A stretch of 64,000 nucleotides of DNA, taken from positions 744,001 through 808,000 of the forward strand of contig CAXEFP010000902.1 of NCBI GenBank assembly GCA_963995525.1, in the 5' to 3' direction. The notes under the pieces are model-generated. The model was not told where the DNA came from and made no database searches. It saw only the letters and a program-made list of their open reading frames with translations. Positions within the stretch are counted from its first letter, which is position 1. Every line of letters begins with the position of its first letter. Positions 43,001 to 56,608 of this stretch are shown here, in pieces. Origin of the DNA: Escarpia spicata. Its lineage: Eukaryota > Annelida > Polychaeta > Sabellida > Siboglinidae. The translations under genes were made by a program, and so were the position numbers.

Positions 43001-43510
43001 GTTACAAATCTTCACGAAGGCTAAACTGTTATCAAGCTACACACATAATTAGATTAACCACAAATGGGAATGCATGTTACCGTTTTATCTCCGTCACGTA
43101 AGTTACAAGAACATACTACGTAAGTTATAGGTGTGAAAACTCATCCCCATTTCATGTTTTATCTTGTCTATAGCAGCAGTACATTCAGTACTCACGAGAC
43201 AAACATGTCCCATATCAAAGTGTTCGAAAAAAATTTATGCATATCACAGCAAAACGGTATATTAAGTGCACTTTTTCGGCAGACGGATCCTGAATGTGGT
43301 CTTACCCCAAATAGATGTTCTGCATGGTAAAAATCTTCACGAAGGCTAGACTGATATCAAGCTACACACATAACTATATTAACCACAAACGGGAATGCAT
43401 GTTACCGTTTTATCTCCGTCACGTAAGTTACAAGAACATATTACGTAAGTTATAGGTGTGAAAACTCATCCCCATTTGATGTTTTATCTTGTCTAAAGCA
43501 GCAGTACATT
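37085..43510 (+). repeat. Tandem nine-monomer block (~2.2 x 2926 bp)
   Basis: Two full copies (about 37085-40010 and 40011-42936) and a partial third, at an offset of 2926 bp. They share GGGAGTGCATGTTACC, GATGTTTTGTCTTGTC, GAACAACATTTATGC and GATTAAACACAAATG. The third copy departs near 43510, where the ACAACCATGTCCCATATCTC variant begins. Confidence 0.7.
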
Positions 43511-45529
43511 CAGTACTCACGAGACAACCATGTCCCATATCTCAGTGTTCGAACAAAATTTATGCATATCACAGCAAAACGGTATTTGTAGTGCACTTTT
43601 TTCGGCGGACGGATCCTAATGTGGTCTTACCCCAAATATATGTTTTGCATGTTACAAATCTTCACGAAGGCTAGACTGATATCAAGCTACACACATAACT
43701 AGATTAATCACAAATGGGAATGAATGTTACCGTTTTATCTCCGTCACATAAGTTACAAGAACATATTACGTAAGTTATAGGTGTGAAAACTCATCCTCAT
43801 TTGATGTTTTATTTTGTCTAAAGCAGCACAACATTCAGTACTCACGAGACAAACATGTCCTATGTCAAAGTGTTCGAACACAATTTAAGCATATCACAGC
43901 AAAACGGTATTTGTAGTGCACTTTTTTCAGCGGACGGATCCTTAATGTGGTCTTACCCCAAATATATGTTTTGCATGTAACAAATCTTCACGAAGGTTAG
44001 ACTGATAACAAGCTACACACAAAACTAGATTAACCACAAATGGGAATGCATGTTACCGTTTTATCTCCGTCACGTAAGTTACAAGAACATAATACGTAAG
44101 TTATAGTTGTGAAAACTCATCCCTATTTGATGTTTTATTTTGTCTAAAGCAGCAGTACATTCAGTACTCACGAGACAAACATGTCCCATATCAAAGTGTT
44201 CGAACACAATTAATGCATATCACAGCAAAACGGTATTTGTAGTGCACTTTTTTCGGCGGACGGATCCTTAATGTGGTCTTACCCCAAATATATGTTTTGC
44301 ATGTTACAAATCTTCACGAAGGCTAGACTGATATCAAGCTACACACATAACTATATTAACCACAAACGGGAATGCATGTTACCGTTTTATCTCCGTCACG
44401 TAAGTTACAAGAACATATTATGTAAGTTATAGGTGTGAAAACTCATCCCCATTTGATGTTTTATCTTGTTTAAAGGAGCAGTACGTTCAGTACTCACGAG
44501 ACAAACATGTCCCATGTCAAAGTGTTCGAACAAAATTTATGCATTTCACAGCAAAACGGTATTTGTAGTGCACTTTTTTTGGCGGACGGATCCTTAATGT
44601 AGTCTTACCCGAAATATAAGTTTTGCATGTTACAAATCTTCACGAAGGCTAAACTGTTATCAAGCTACACACATAATTAGATTAACCACAAATGGGAATG
44701 CATGTTACCGTTTTATCTCCGTCACGTAAGTTACAAGAACATACTACGTAAGTTATAGGTGTGAAAACTCATCCCCATTTCATGTTTTATCTTGTCTATA
44801 GCAGCAGTACATTCAGTACTCACGAGACAAACATGTCCCATGTCAAAGTGTTCGAACAAAATTTATGCATTTCACAGAAAACGGTATTTGTAGTGCACTT
44901 TTTTCGGCGGACGGATCCTTAATGTGGTCTTACCCCAAATATATGTTTTGCAGGTTACAAAACTTCACGAAGGCTAGACTGATATCAAGCCACACACATA
45001 ACTAGATTAGCCACACATGGGAATGCATGTTACCGTTTTATCTCCGTCACGTAAGTTACAAGAACATATTACGTAAGTTATAGATGTGAAAACTCATCCC
45101 CATTTGATGTTTTATCTTGTCTAAAGCAACAGTACATTCAGTACTCACGAGACAAACATGTCCCATATCAAAGTGTTCGAACAAAATTTATGCATATCAC
45201 AGAAAACGGTATGTTAAGTGCATTTTTTCGGCAGACGGATCCTGAATGTGGTCTAACCCCAAATAGATGTTCTGCATGTTACAAATATTCACGAAGGCTA
45301 GACTGATATCAAGCTACACACATAACTAGATTAACCACAAATGGGAATGCATGTTACCGTTTTATCTCCGTCACGTAAGTTACAAGAACATATTACGTAA
45401 GTTGTAGGTGTGAAAACTCATCCACATTTGATGTTTTATATTGTCTAAAGCAGCAGTACATTCAGTACTCACGAGACAAACATGTCCCATATCAAAGTGT
45501 TCAAACAAAATTTATGCATATCACAGAAA

Positions 45530-47930
45530 ACGGTATATTAAGTGCACTTTTTCGGCAGACGGATCCTGAATGTGGTCTTACCCCAAATAGATGTTCTGCA
45601 TGGTAAAAATCTTCACGAAGGCTAGACTGATATCAAGCTACACACATAACTATATTAACCACAAACGGGAATGCATGTTACCGTTTTATCTCCGTCACGT
45701 AAGTTACAAGAACATATTACGTAAGTTATAGGTGTGAAAACTCATCCCCATTTGATGTTTTATCTTGTCTAAAGCAGCAGTACATTCAGTACTCACGAGA
45801 CAAACATGTCCCATGTCAAAGTGTTCGAACAAAATGTATGCATATAACAGCAAAACGGTATTTGTAGTGCACTTTTTTTGGCGGACGGATCCTTAATGTG
45901 GTCTTACCCCAAATATATGTTTTGCATGTTACAAATCTTCACGAAGGCTAGACTGTTATCAAGCTACACACATAACTAGATTAATCACAAATGGGAATGC
46001 ATGTTACCGTTTTATCTCCGTCATGTAAGTTACAAGAATATATTACGTAAGTTATAGTTGTGAAAACTCATCCCTATTTGATGTTTTATTTTGTCTAAAG
46101 CAGCAGTACATTCAGTACTCACGAGACAAACATGTCCCATATCAAAGTGTTCGAACACAATTAATGCATATCACAGCAAAACGGTATTTGTAGTGCACTT
46201 TTTTTGGCGGACGGATCCTTAATGTAGTCTTACCCCAAATATAAGTTTTGCCTGTTACAAATCTTCACGAAGGCTAAACTGTTATCAAGCTACACACATA
46301 ATTAGATTAACCACAAATGGGAATGCATGTTACCGTTTTATCTCCGTCACGTAAGTTACAAGAACATACTACGTAAGTTATAGGTGTGAAAACTCATCCC
46401 CATTTCATGTTTTATCTTGTCTATAGCAGCAGTACATTCAGTACTCACGAGACAAACATGTCCCATATCAAAGTGTTCGAAAAAAATTTATGCATATCAC
46501 AGCAAAACGGTATATTAAGTGCACTTTTTCGGCAGACGGATCCTGAATGTGGTCTTACCCCAAATAGATGTTCTGCATGGTAAAAATCTTCACGAAGGCT
46601 AGACTGATATCAAGCTACACACATAACTATATTAACCACAAACGGGAATGCATGTTACCGTTTTATCTCCGTCACGTAAGTTACAAGAACATATTACGTA
46701 AGTTATAGGTGTGAAAACTCATCCCCATTTGATGTTTTATCTTGTCTAAAGCAGCAGTACATTCAGTACTCACGAGACAAACATGTCCCATGTCAAAGTG
46801 TTCGAACAAAATGTATGCATATAACAGCAAAACGGTATTTGTAGTGCACTTTTTTTGGCGGACGGATCCTTAATGTGGTCTTACCCCAAATATATGTTTT
46901 GCATGTTACAAATCTTCACGAAGGCTAGACTGTTATCAAGCTACACACATAACTAGATTAATCACAAATGGGAATGCATGTTACCGTTTTATCTCCGTCA
47001 TGTAAGTTACAAGAATATATTACGTAAGTTATAGTTGTGAAAACTCATCCCTATTTGATGTTTTATTTTGTCTAAAGCAGCAGTACATTCAGTACTCACG
47101 AGACAAACATGTCCCATATCAAAGTGTTCGAACACAATTAATGCATATCACAGCAAAACGGTATTTGTAGTGCACTTTTTTTGGCGGACGGATCCTTAAT
47201 GTAGTCTTACCCCAAATATAAGTTTTGCCTGTTACAAATCTTCACGAAGGCTAAACTGTTATCAAGCTACACACATAATTAGATTAACCACAAATGGGAA
47301 TGCATGTTACCGTTTTATCTCCGTCACGTAAGTTACAAGAACATACTACGTAAGTTATAGGTGTGAAAACTCATCCCCATTTCATGTTTTATCTTGTCTA
47401 TAGCAGCAGTACATTCAGTACTCACGAGACAAACATGTCCCATATCAAAGTGTTCGAAAAAAATTTATGCATATCACAGCAAAACGGTATATTAAGTGCA
47501 CTTTTTCGGCAGACGGATCCTGAATGCGGTCTTACCCCAAATAGATGTTCTGCATGGTAAAAATCTTCACGAAGGCTAGACTGATATCAAGCTACACACA
47601 TAACTATATTAACCACAAACGGGAATGCATGTTACCGTTTTATCTCCGTCACGTAAGTTACAAGAACATATTACGTAAGTTATAGGTGTGAAAACTCATC
47701 CCCATTTGATGTTTTATCTTGTCTAAAGCAGCAGTACATTCAGTACTCACGAGACAAACATGTCCCATGTCAAAGTGTTCGAACAAAATGTATGCATATA
47801 ACAGCAAAACGGTATTTGTAGTGCACTTTTTTTGGCGGACGGATCCTTAATGTGGTCTTACCCCAAATATATGTTTTGCATGTTACAAATCTTCACGAAG
47901 GCTAGACTGTTATCAAGCTACACACATAAC
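45530..47930 (+). repeat. Tandem three-monomer block (~2.4 x 977 bp)
   Basis: Copies at an offset of 977 bp share CAAGAATATATTACG, TTTTGCCTGTTAC and GTTCGAAAAAAATTTATG. The partial third copy ends near GATTAAACACAAATG. It is absent from the matching place in the 33-40 kb copy. Confidence 0.7.
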
Positions 47931-50900
47931 TAGATTAAACACAAATGGGAATGCATGTTACCGTTTTATCTCCGTCACGTAAGTTACAAAAACATATTAC
48001 GTAAGTTATAGGTGTGAAAACTAATCCCCATTTGATGTTTTATCTTGTCTATAGCAGCAGTACATTCAGTATTCACGAGACAAACATGTCCCATGTCAAA
48101 GTGTTCGAACAAAATTTATGCATATCACAGAAAACGGTATTTGTAGTGCACTTTTTTTGGCGGACGGATCCTTAATGTGGTCTTACCCCAAATATATGTT
48201 TTGCAGGTTACAAAACTTCACGAAGGCTAGACTGATATCAAGCCACACACATAACTAGATTAACCACACATGGGAGTGCATGTTACCGTTTTATCTCCGT
48301 CACGTAAGTTACAAGAACATATTACGTAAGTTATAGGTGTGAAAACTCATCCCCATTTGATGTTTTGTCTTGTCTAAAGCAGCAGTACATTCAGTACTCA
48401 CGAGACAAACATGTCCCATATCAAAGTGTTCGAACAACATTTATGCATATCACAGAAAACGGTATATTAAGTGCACTTTTTCGGCAGACGGATCCTGAAT
48501 GTGGTCTTACCCCAAATAGATGTACTGCATGGTACAAATCTTCACGAAGGCTAGACTGATATCAAGCTACACACATAACTAGATTAACCACAAATGGGAA
48601 TGCATATTACCGTTTTATCTCCGTCACGTAAGTTACAAGAACATATTACGTAAGTTATAGGTGTGAAAACTCATCCCCATTTGATGTTTTATCTTGTCTA
48701 AAGCAGCAGTACATTCAGTACTCACGAGACAAACATGTCCCATATCAAAGTGTTCGAACAAAATTTATGCATATCACAGAAAACGGTATGTTAAGTGCAT
48801 TTTTTCGGCAGACGGATCCTGAATGTGGTCTAACCCCAAATAGATGTTCTGCATGTTACAAATATTCACGAAGGCTAGACTGATATCAAGCTACACACAT
48901 AACTAGATTAACCACAAATGGGAATGCATGTTACCGTTTTATCTCCGTCACGTAAGTTACAAGAACATATTACGTAAGTTGTAGGTGTGAAAACTCATCC
49001 ACATTTGATGTTTTATATTGTCTAAAGCAGCAGTACATTCAGTACTCACGAGACAAACATGTCCCATATCAAAGTGTTCAAACAAAATTTATGCATATCA
49101 CAGAAAACGGTATATTAAGTGCACTTTTTCGGCAGACGGATCCTGAATGTGGTCTTACCCCAAATAGATGTTCTGCATGGTAAAAATCTTCACGAAGGCT
49201 AGACTGATATCAAGCTACACACATAACTATATTAACCACAAACGGGAATGCATGTTACCGTTTTATCTCCGTCACGTAAGTTACAAGAACATATTACGTA
49301 AGTTATAGGTGTGAAAACTCATCCCCATTTGATGTTTTATCTTGTCTAAAGCAGCAGTACATTCAGTACTCACGAGACAAACATGTCCCATGTCAAAGTG
49401 TTCGAACAAAATGTATGCATATAACAGCAAAACGGTATTTGTAGTGCACTTTTTTTGGCGGACGGATCCTTAATGTGGTCTTACCCCAAATATATGTTTT
49501 GCATGTTACAAATCTTCACGAAGGCTAGACTGTTATCAAGCTACACACATAACTAGATTAATCACAAATGGGAATGCATGTTACCGTTTTATCTCCGTCA
49601 TGTAAGTTACAAGAACATATTACGTAAGTTATAGTTGTGAAAACTCATCCCTATTTGATGTTTTATTTTGTCTAAAGCAGCAGTACATTCAGTACTCACG
49701 AGACAAACATGTCCCATATCAAAGTGTTCGAACACAATTAATGCATATCACAGCAAAACGGTATTTGTAGTGCACTTTTTTTGGCGGACGGATCCTTAAT
49801 GTAGTCTTACCCCAAATATAAGTTTTGCATGTTACAAATCTTCACGAAGGCTAAACTGTTATCAAGCTACACACATAATTAGATTAACCACAAATGGGAA
49901 TGCATGTTACCGTTTTATCTCCGTCACGTAAGTTACAAGAACATACTACGTAAGTTATAGGTGTGAAAACTCATCCCCATTTCATGTTTTATCTTGTCTA
50001 TAGCAGCAGTACATTCAGTACTCACGAGACAAACATGTCCCATATCAAAGTGTTCGAAAAAAATTGATGCATATCACAGCAAAACGGTATATTAAGTGCA
50101 CTTTTTCGGCAGACGGATCCTGAATGTGGTCTTACCCCAAATAGATGTTCTGCATGGTAAAAATCTTCACGAAGGCTAGACTGATATCAAGCTACACACA
50201 TAACTATATTAACCACAAACGGGAATGCATGTTACCGTTTTATCTCCGTCACGTAAGTTACAAGAACATATTACGTAAGTTATAGGTGTGAAAACTCATC
50301 CCCATTTGATGTTTTATCTTGTCTAAAGCAGCAGTACATTCAGTACTCACGAGACAAACATGTCCCATGTCAAAGTGTTCGAACAAAATGTATGCATATA
50401 ACAGCAAAACGGTATTTGTAGTGCACTTTTTTTGGCGGACGGATCCTTAATGTGGTCTTACCCCAAATATATGTTTTGCATGTTACAAATCTTCACGAAG
50501 GCTAGACTGTTATCAAGCTACACACATAACTAGATTAAACACAAATGGGAATGCATGTTACCGTTTTATCTCCGTCACGTAAGTTACAAAAACATATTAC
50601 GTAAGTTATAGGTGTGAAAACTAATCCCCATTTGATGTTTTATCTTGTCTATAGCAGCAGTACATTCAGTATTCACGAGACAAACATGTCCCATGTCAAA
50701 GTGTTCGAACAAAATTTATGCATATCACAGAAAACGGTATTTGTAGTGCACTTTTTTTGGCGGACGGATCCTTAATGTGGTCTTACCCCAAATATATGTT
50801 TTGCAGGTTACAAAACTTCACGAAGGCTAGACTGATATCAAGCCACACACATAACTAGATTAACCACACATGGGAGTGCATGTTACCGTTTTATCTCCGT

Positions 50901-51779
50901 CACGTAAGTTACAAGAACATATTACGTAAGTTATAGGTGTGAAAACTCATCCCCATTTGATGTTTTGTCTTGTCTAAAGCAGCAGTACATTCAGTACTCA
51001 CGAGACAAACATGTCCCATATCAAAGTGTTCGAACAACATTTATGCATATCACAGAAAACGGTATATTAAGTGCACTTTTTCGGCAGACGGATCCTGAAT
51101 GTGGTCTTACCCCAAATAGATGTTCTGCATGGTACAAATCTTCACGAAGGCTAGACTGATATCAAGCTACACACATAACTAGATTAACCACAAATGGGAA
51201 TGCATATTACCGTTTTATCTCCGTCACGTAAGTTACAAGAACATATTACGTAAGTTATAGGTGTGAAAACTCATCCCCATTTGATGTTTTATCTTGTCTA
51301 AAGCAGCAGTACATTCAGTACTCACGAGACAACCATGTCCCATATCAAAGTGTTCGAACAAAATTTATGCATATCACAGCAAAACGGTATTTGTAGTGCA
51401 CTTTTTTCGGCGGACGGATCCTAATGTGGTCTTACCCCAAATATATGTTATGCATGTTACAAATCTTCACGAAGGCTAGACTGATATCAAGCAACACACA
51501 TAACTAGATTAATCACAAATGGGAATGCATGTTACCGTTTTATCTCCGTCATGTAAGTTACAAGAACATATTACGTAAGTTATAGTTGTGAAAACTCATC
51601 CCTATTTGATGTTTTATTTTGTCTAAAGCAGCAGTACATTCAGTACTCACGAGACAAACATGTCCCATATCAAAGTGTTCGAACACAATTAATGCATATC
51701 ACAGCAAAACGGTATTTGTAGTGCACTTTTTTCGGCGGACGGATCCTTAATGTGGTCTTACCCCAAATATATGTTTTGC

Positions 51780-54700
51780 ATGTTACAAATCTTCACGAAG
51801 GCTAGACTGATATCAAGCTACACACATAACTATATTAACCACAAACGGGAATGCATGTTACCGTTTTATCTCCGTCACGTAAGTTACAAGAACATATTAC
51901 GTAAATTATAGGTGTGAAAACTCATCCCCATTTGATGTTTTATCTTGTCTAAAGGAGCAGTACGTTCAGTACTCACGAGACAAACATATCCCATGTCAAA
52001 GTGTTCAAACAAAATTTATGCATTTCACAGCAAAACGGTATTTGTAGTGCACTTTTTTTGGCGGACGGATCCTTAATGTAGTCTTACCCCAAATATAAGT
52101 TTTGCATGTTACAAATCTTCACGAAGGCTAAACTGTTATCAAGCTACACACATAATTAGATTAACCACAAATGGGGATGCATGTTACCGTTTTATCTCCG
52201 TCACGTAAGTTACAAGAACATACTACGTAAGTTATAGGTGTGAAAACTCATCCCCATTTCATGTTTTATCTTGTCTATAGCAGCAGTACATTCAGTACTC
52301 ACGAGACAAACATGTCCCATATCAAAGTGTTCGAACAAAATTTATGCATATCACAGCAAAACGGTATTTGTAGTGCACTTTTTTCGGCGGACGGATCCTT
52401 AATGTGGTCTTACCCCAAATATATGTTTTGCATGTTACAAATCTTCACGAAGGCTAGACTGATATCAAGCTACACACATAAGTAGATTAACCACAAATGG
52501 GAATGCATGTTACCGTTTTATCTCCGTCACGTAAGTTACAAGAACATATTACGTAAGTTGTAGGTGTGAAAACTCATCCACATTTGATGTTTTATATTGT
52601 CTAAAGCAGCAGTACATTCATTACTCACGAGACAAACATGTCCCATATCAAAGTGTTCAAACAAAATTTATGCATATCACAGAAAACGGTATATTAAGTG
52701 CACTTTTTCGGCAGACGGATCCTGAATGTGGTCTTACCCCAAATAGATGTTCTGCATGGTACAAATCTTCACGAAGGCTAGACTGATATCAAGCTACACA
52801 CATAACTAGATTAACCACAAATGGGAATGCATGTTACCGTTTTATCTCCGTCACGTAAGTTACAAAAACATATTACGTAAGTTATAGGTGTGAAAACTAA
52901 TCCCCATTTGATGTTTTATCTTGTCTATAGCAGCAGTACATTCAGTACTCACGAGACAAACATGTCCCATGTCAAAGTGTTCGAACAAAATTTATGCATA
53001 TCACAGAAAACGGTATTTGTAGTGCACTTTTTTCGGCGGACGGATCCTTAATGTGGTCTTACCCCAAATAGATGTTTTGCAGGTTACAAAACTTCACGAA
53101 GGCTAGACTGATATCAAGCCACACACATAACTAGATTAGCCACACATGGGAATGCATGTTACCGTTTTATCTCCGTCACGTAAGTTACAAGAACATATTA
53201 CGTAAGTTATAGGTGTGAAAACTCATCCCCATTTGATGTTTTATCTTGTCTAAAGCAGCAGTACATTCAGTACTCACGAGACAAACATGTCCCATATCAA
53301 AGTGTTCGAACAAAATTTATGCATATCACAGAAAACGGTATGTTAAGTGCATTTTTTCGGCAGACGGATCCTGAATGTGGTCTTACCCCAAATAGATGTT
53401 CTGCATGTTACAAATCTTCACGAAGGCTAGACTGATATCAAGCTACACACATAACTATATTAACCACAAACGGGAATGCATGTTACCGTTTTATCTCCGT
53501 CACGTAAGTTACAAGAACATATTACGTAAATTATAGGTGTGAAAACTCATCCCCATTTGATGTTTTATCTTGTCTAAAGGAGCAGTACGTTCAGTACTCA
53601 CGTGACAAACATATCCCATGTCAAAGTGTTCGAACAAAATTTATGCATTTCACAGCAAAACGGTATTTGTAGTGCACTTTTTTTGGCGGACGGATCCTTA
53701 ATGTAGTCTTACCCCAAATATAAGTTTTGCATGTTACAAATCTTCACGAAGGCTAAACTGTTATCAAGCTACACACATAATTAGATTAACCACAAATGGG
53801 AATGCATGTTACCGTTTTATCTCCGTCACGTAAGTTACAAGAACATACTACGTAAGTTATAGGTGTGAAAACTCATCCCCATTTCATGTTTTATCTTGTC
53901 TATAGCAGCAGTACATTCAGTACTCACGAGACAAACATGTCCCATATCAAAATGTTCGAACAAAATTTATGCATATCACAGCAAAACGGTATTTGTAGTG
54001 CACTTTTTTCGGCGGACGGATCCTTAATGTGGTCTTACCCCAAATATATGTTTTGCATGTTACAAATCTTCACGAAGGCTAGACTGATATCAAGCTACAC
54101 ACATAAGTAGATTAACCACAAATGGGAATGCATGTTACCGTTTTATCTCCGTCACGTAAGTTACAAGAACATATTACGTAAGTTGTAGGTGTGAAAACTC
54201 ATCCATATTTGATGTTTTATATTGTCTAAAGCAGCAGTACATTCATTACTCACGAGACAAACATGTCCCATATCAAAGTGTTCAAACAAAATTTATGCAT
54301 ATCACAGAAAACGGTATATTAAGTGCACTTTTTCGGCAGACGGATCCTGAATGTGGTCTTACCCCAAATAGATGTTCTGCATGGTACAAATCTTCACGAA
54401 GGCTAGACTGATATCAAGCTACACACATAACTAGATTAACCACAAATGGGAATGCATGTTACCGTTTTATCTCCGTCACGTAAGTTACAAAAACATATTA
54501 CGTAAGTTATAGGTGTGAAAACTAATCCCCATTTGATGTTTTATCTTGTCTATAGCAGCAGTACATTCAGTACTCACGAGACAAACATGTCCCATGTCAA
54601 AGTGTTCGAACAAAATTTATGCATATCACAGAAAACGGTATTTGTAGTGCACTTTTTTCGGCGGACGGATCCTTAATGTGGTCTTACCCCAAATAGATGT

Positions 54701-55060
54701 TTTGCAGGTTACAAAACTTCACGAAGGCTAGACTGATATCAAGCCACACACATAACTAGATTAGCCACACATGGGAATGCATGTTACCGTTTTATCTCCG
54801 TCACGTAAGTTACAAGAACATATTACGTAAGTTATAGGTGTGAAAACTCATCCCCATTTGATGTTTTATCTTGTCTAAAGCAGCAGTACATTCAGTACTC
54901 ACGAGACAAACATGTCCCATATCAAAGTGTTCGAACAAAATTTATGCATATCACAGAAAACGGTATGTTAAGTGCATTTTTTCGGCAGACGGATCCTGAA
55001 TGTGGTCTTACCCCAAATAGATGTTCTGCATGTTACAAATCTTCACGAAGGCTAGACTGA
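51780..55060 (+). repeat. Tandem five-monomer block (2 x 1625 bp)
   Basis: Adjacent copies share ACAAACATATCCC, ACATAAGTAGATTAACC and TACATTCATTACTCACG, none seen elsewhere in the window. They differ at single bases (TCACGAGAC/TCACGTGAC, CATCCACATTTG/CATCCATATTTG). This is the higher-order block nearest the right-hand edge of the array. Confidence 0.75.
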
Positions 55061-56608
55061 TATCAAGCTACAAACATAACTAGATTAACCACAAATGGGA
55101 ATGCATGTTACCGTTTTATCTCCGTCACGTAAGTTACAAGAACATATTACGTAAGTTGTAGGTGTGAAAACTCATCCACATTTGATGTTTTATATTGTCT
55201 AAAGCAGCAGTACATTCAGTACTCACGAGACAAAAATGTCCCATATCAAAGTGTTCAAACAAAATTTATGCATATCACAGAAAACGGTATATTAAGTGCA
55301 CTTTTTCGGCAGACGGATCCTGAATGTGGTCTTACCCCAAATAGATGTTCTGCATGGTACAAATCTTCACGAAGGCTAGACTGATATCAAGCTACACACA
55401 TAACTATATTAACCACAAACGGGAATGCATGTTACCGTTTTATCTCCGTCACGTAAGTTACAAGAACATATTACGTAAGTTATAGGTGTGAAAACTCATC
55501 CCCATTTGATGTTTTATCTTGTCTAAAGCAGCAGTACATTCAGTACTCACGAGACAAACATGTCCCATGTCAAAGTGTTCGAACAAAATGTATGCATATA
55601 ACAGCAAAACGGTATTTGTAGTGCACTTTTTTTGGCGGACGGATCCTTAATGTGGTCTTACCCCAAATATATGTTTTGCATGTTACAAATCTTCACGAAG
55701 GCTAGACTGTTATCAAGCTACACACATAACTAGATTAACCACAAATGGGAATGCATGTTACCGTTTTATCTCCGTCACGTAAGTTACAAAAACATATTAC
55801 GTAAGTTATAGGTGTGAAAACTAATCCCCATTTGATGTTTTATCTTGTCTATAGCAGCAGTACATTCAGTACTCACGAGACAAACATGTCCCATGTCAAA
55901 GTGTTCGAACAACATTTATGCATATCACAGAAAACGGTATATTAAGTGCACTTTTTCGGCAGACGGATCCTGAATGTGGTCTTACCCCAAATAGATGTTC
56001 TGCATGGTACAAATCTTCACGAAGGCTAGACTGATATCAAGCTACACACATAACTAGATTAACCACAAATGGGAATGCATATTACCGTTTTATCTCCGTC
56101 ACGTAAGTTACAAGAACATATTACGTAAGTTATAGGTGTGAAAACTCATCCCCATTTGATGTTTTATCTTGTCTAAAGCAGCAGTACATTCAGTACTCAC
56201 GAGACAACCATGTCCCATATCAAAGTGTTCGAACAAAATTTATGCATATCACAGCAAAACGGTATTTGTAGTGCACTTTTTTCGGCGGACGGATCCTAAT
56301 GTGGTCTTACCCCAAATATATGTTTTGCATGTTACAAATCTTCACGAAGGCTAGACTGATATCAAGCTACACACATAACTAGATTAATCACAAATGGGAA
56401 TGCATGTTACCGTTTTATCTCCGTCATGTAAGTTACTAGAACATATTACGTAAGTTATAGTTGTGAAAACTCATCCCTATTTGATGTTTTATCTTGTCTA
56501 TAACAGCAGTACATTCAGTACTCACGAGACAAACATGTCCCATGTCAAAGTGTTCGAACCAAATTTATGCATATCACAGAAAACGGTATTTGTAGTGCAC
56601 TTTTTTCG

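Larger units (their letters stand above)
33176..49770 (+). repeat. 20-monomer segment present twice, offset 10082 bp
   Basis: About 33176-39680 and 43258-49770 correspond. The offset is 10082 bp at the left (33407/43489; TTGTTTAAAGG 34384/44466), drops to 9105 bp in the middle because the first copy carries an extra three-monomer block, and returns to 10082 bp on the right (37281/47363, 38283/48365) because the second copy carries its own extra three-monomer block. The two copies have thus been edited separately by one three-monomer expansion each. Confidence 0.65.
1..56608 (+). repeat. Long satellite DNA array, ~325-bp monomer, ~174 copies
   Basis: The whole interval is head-to-tail copies of one AT-rich monomer of 324-326 bp, all in the same orientation. 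Phase can be followed by the GGATCC site (1, 326, 976 and onward), which is lost in scattered copies (for example GGTTCC near 650 and GGATAC near 3907). Length differences come from 1-nt indels: CACAGC/CACAGA before AAACGG, TAATG/TTAATG/TGAATG after GGATCC, and T5/T6/T7 before GGCGG. Copies are very similar, with shared diagnostic variants that define sub-families. No gene, inverted monomer or transposon interrupts the array. Open frames of 60-81 codons recur in step with the monomer, mostly begin at TTG or GTG, and cannot continue through the array because 325 is not a multiple of 3, so I do not treat them as genes. The array continues beyond the left edge. I do not recognise it as a named satellite family. 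Confidence 0.98.

Noticed and set aside
204..56354. Dozens of repeated 60-81 codon open frames on the plus strand of the satellite
   Set aside because: They recur once per monomer, mostly begin at TTG or GTG, and reflect repeat homogeneity. The monomer length is not a multiple of 3, so no long protein can be encoded, and there is no codon-type pattern of substitution.
1..56608. CRISPR array or bacterial repeat array
   Set aside because: Monomers are about 325 bp with no unique spacers, no cas genes are present, and the flank is animal-type with introns and LINEs.
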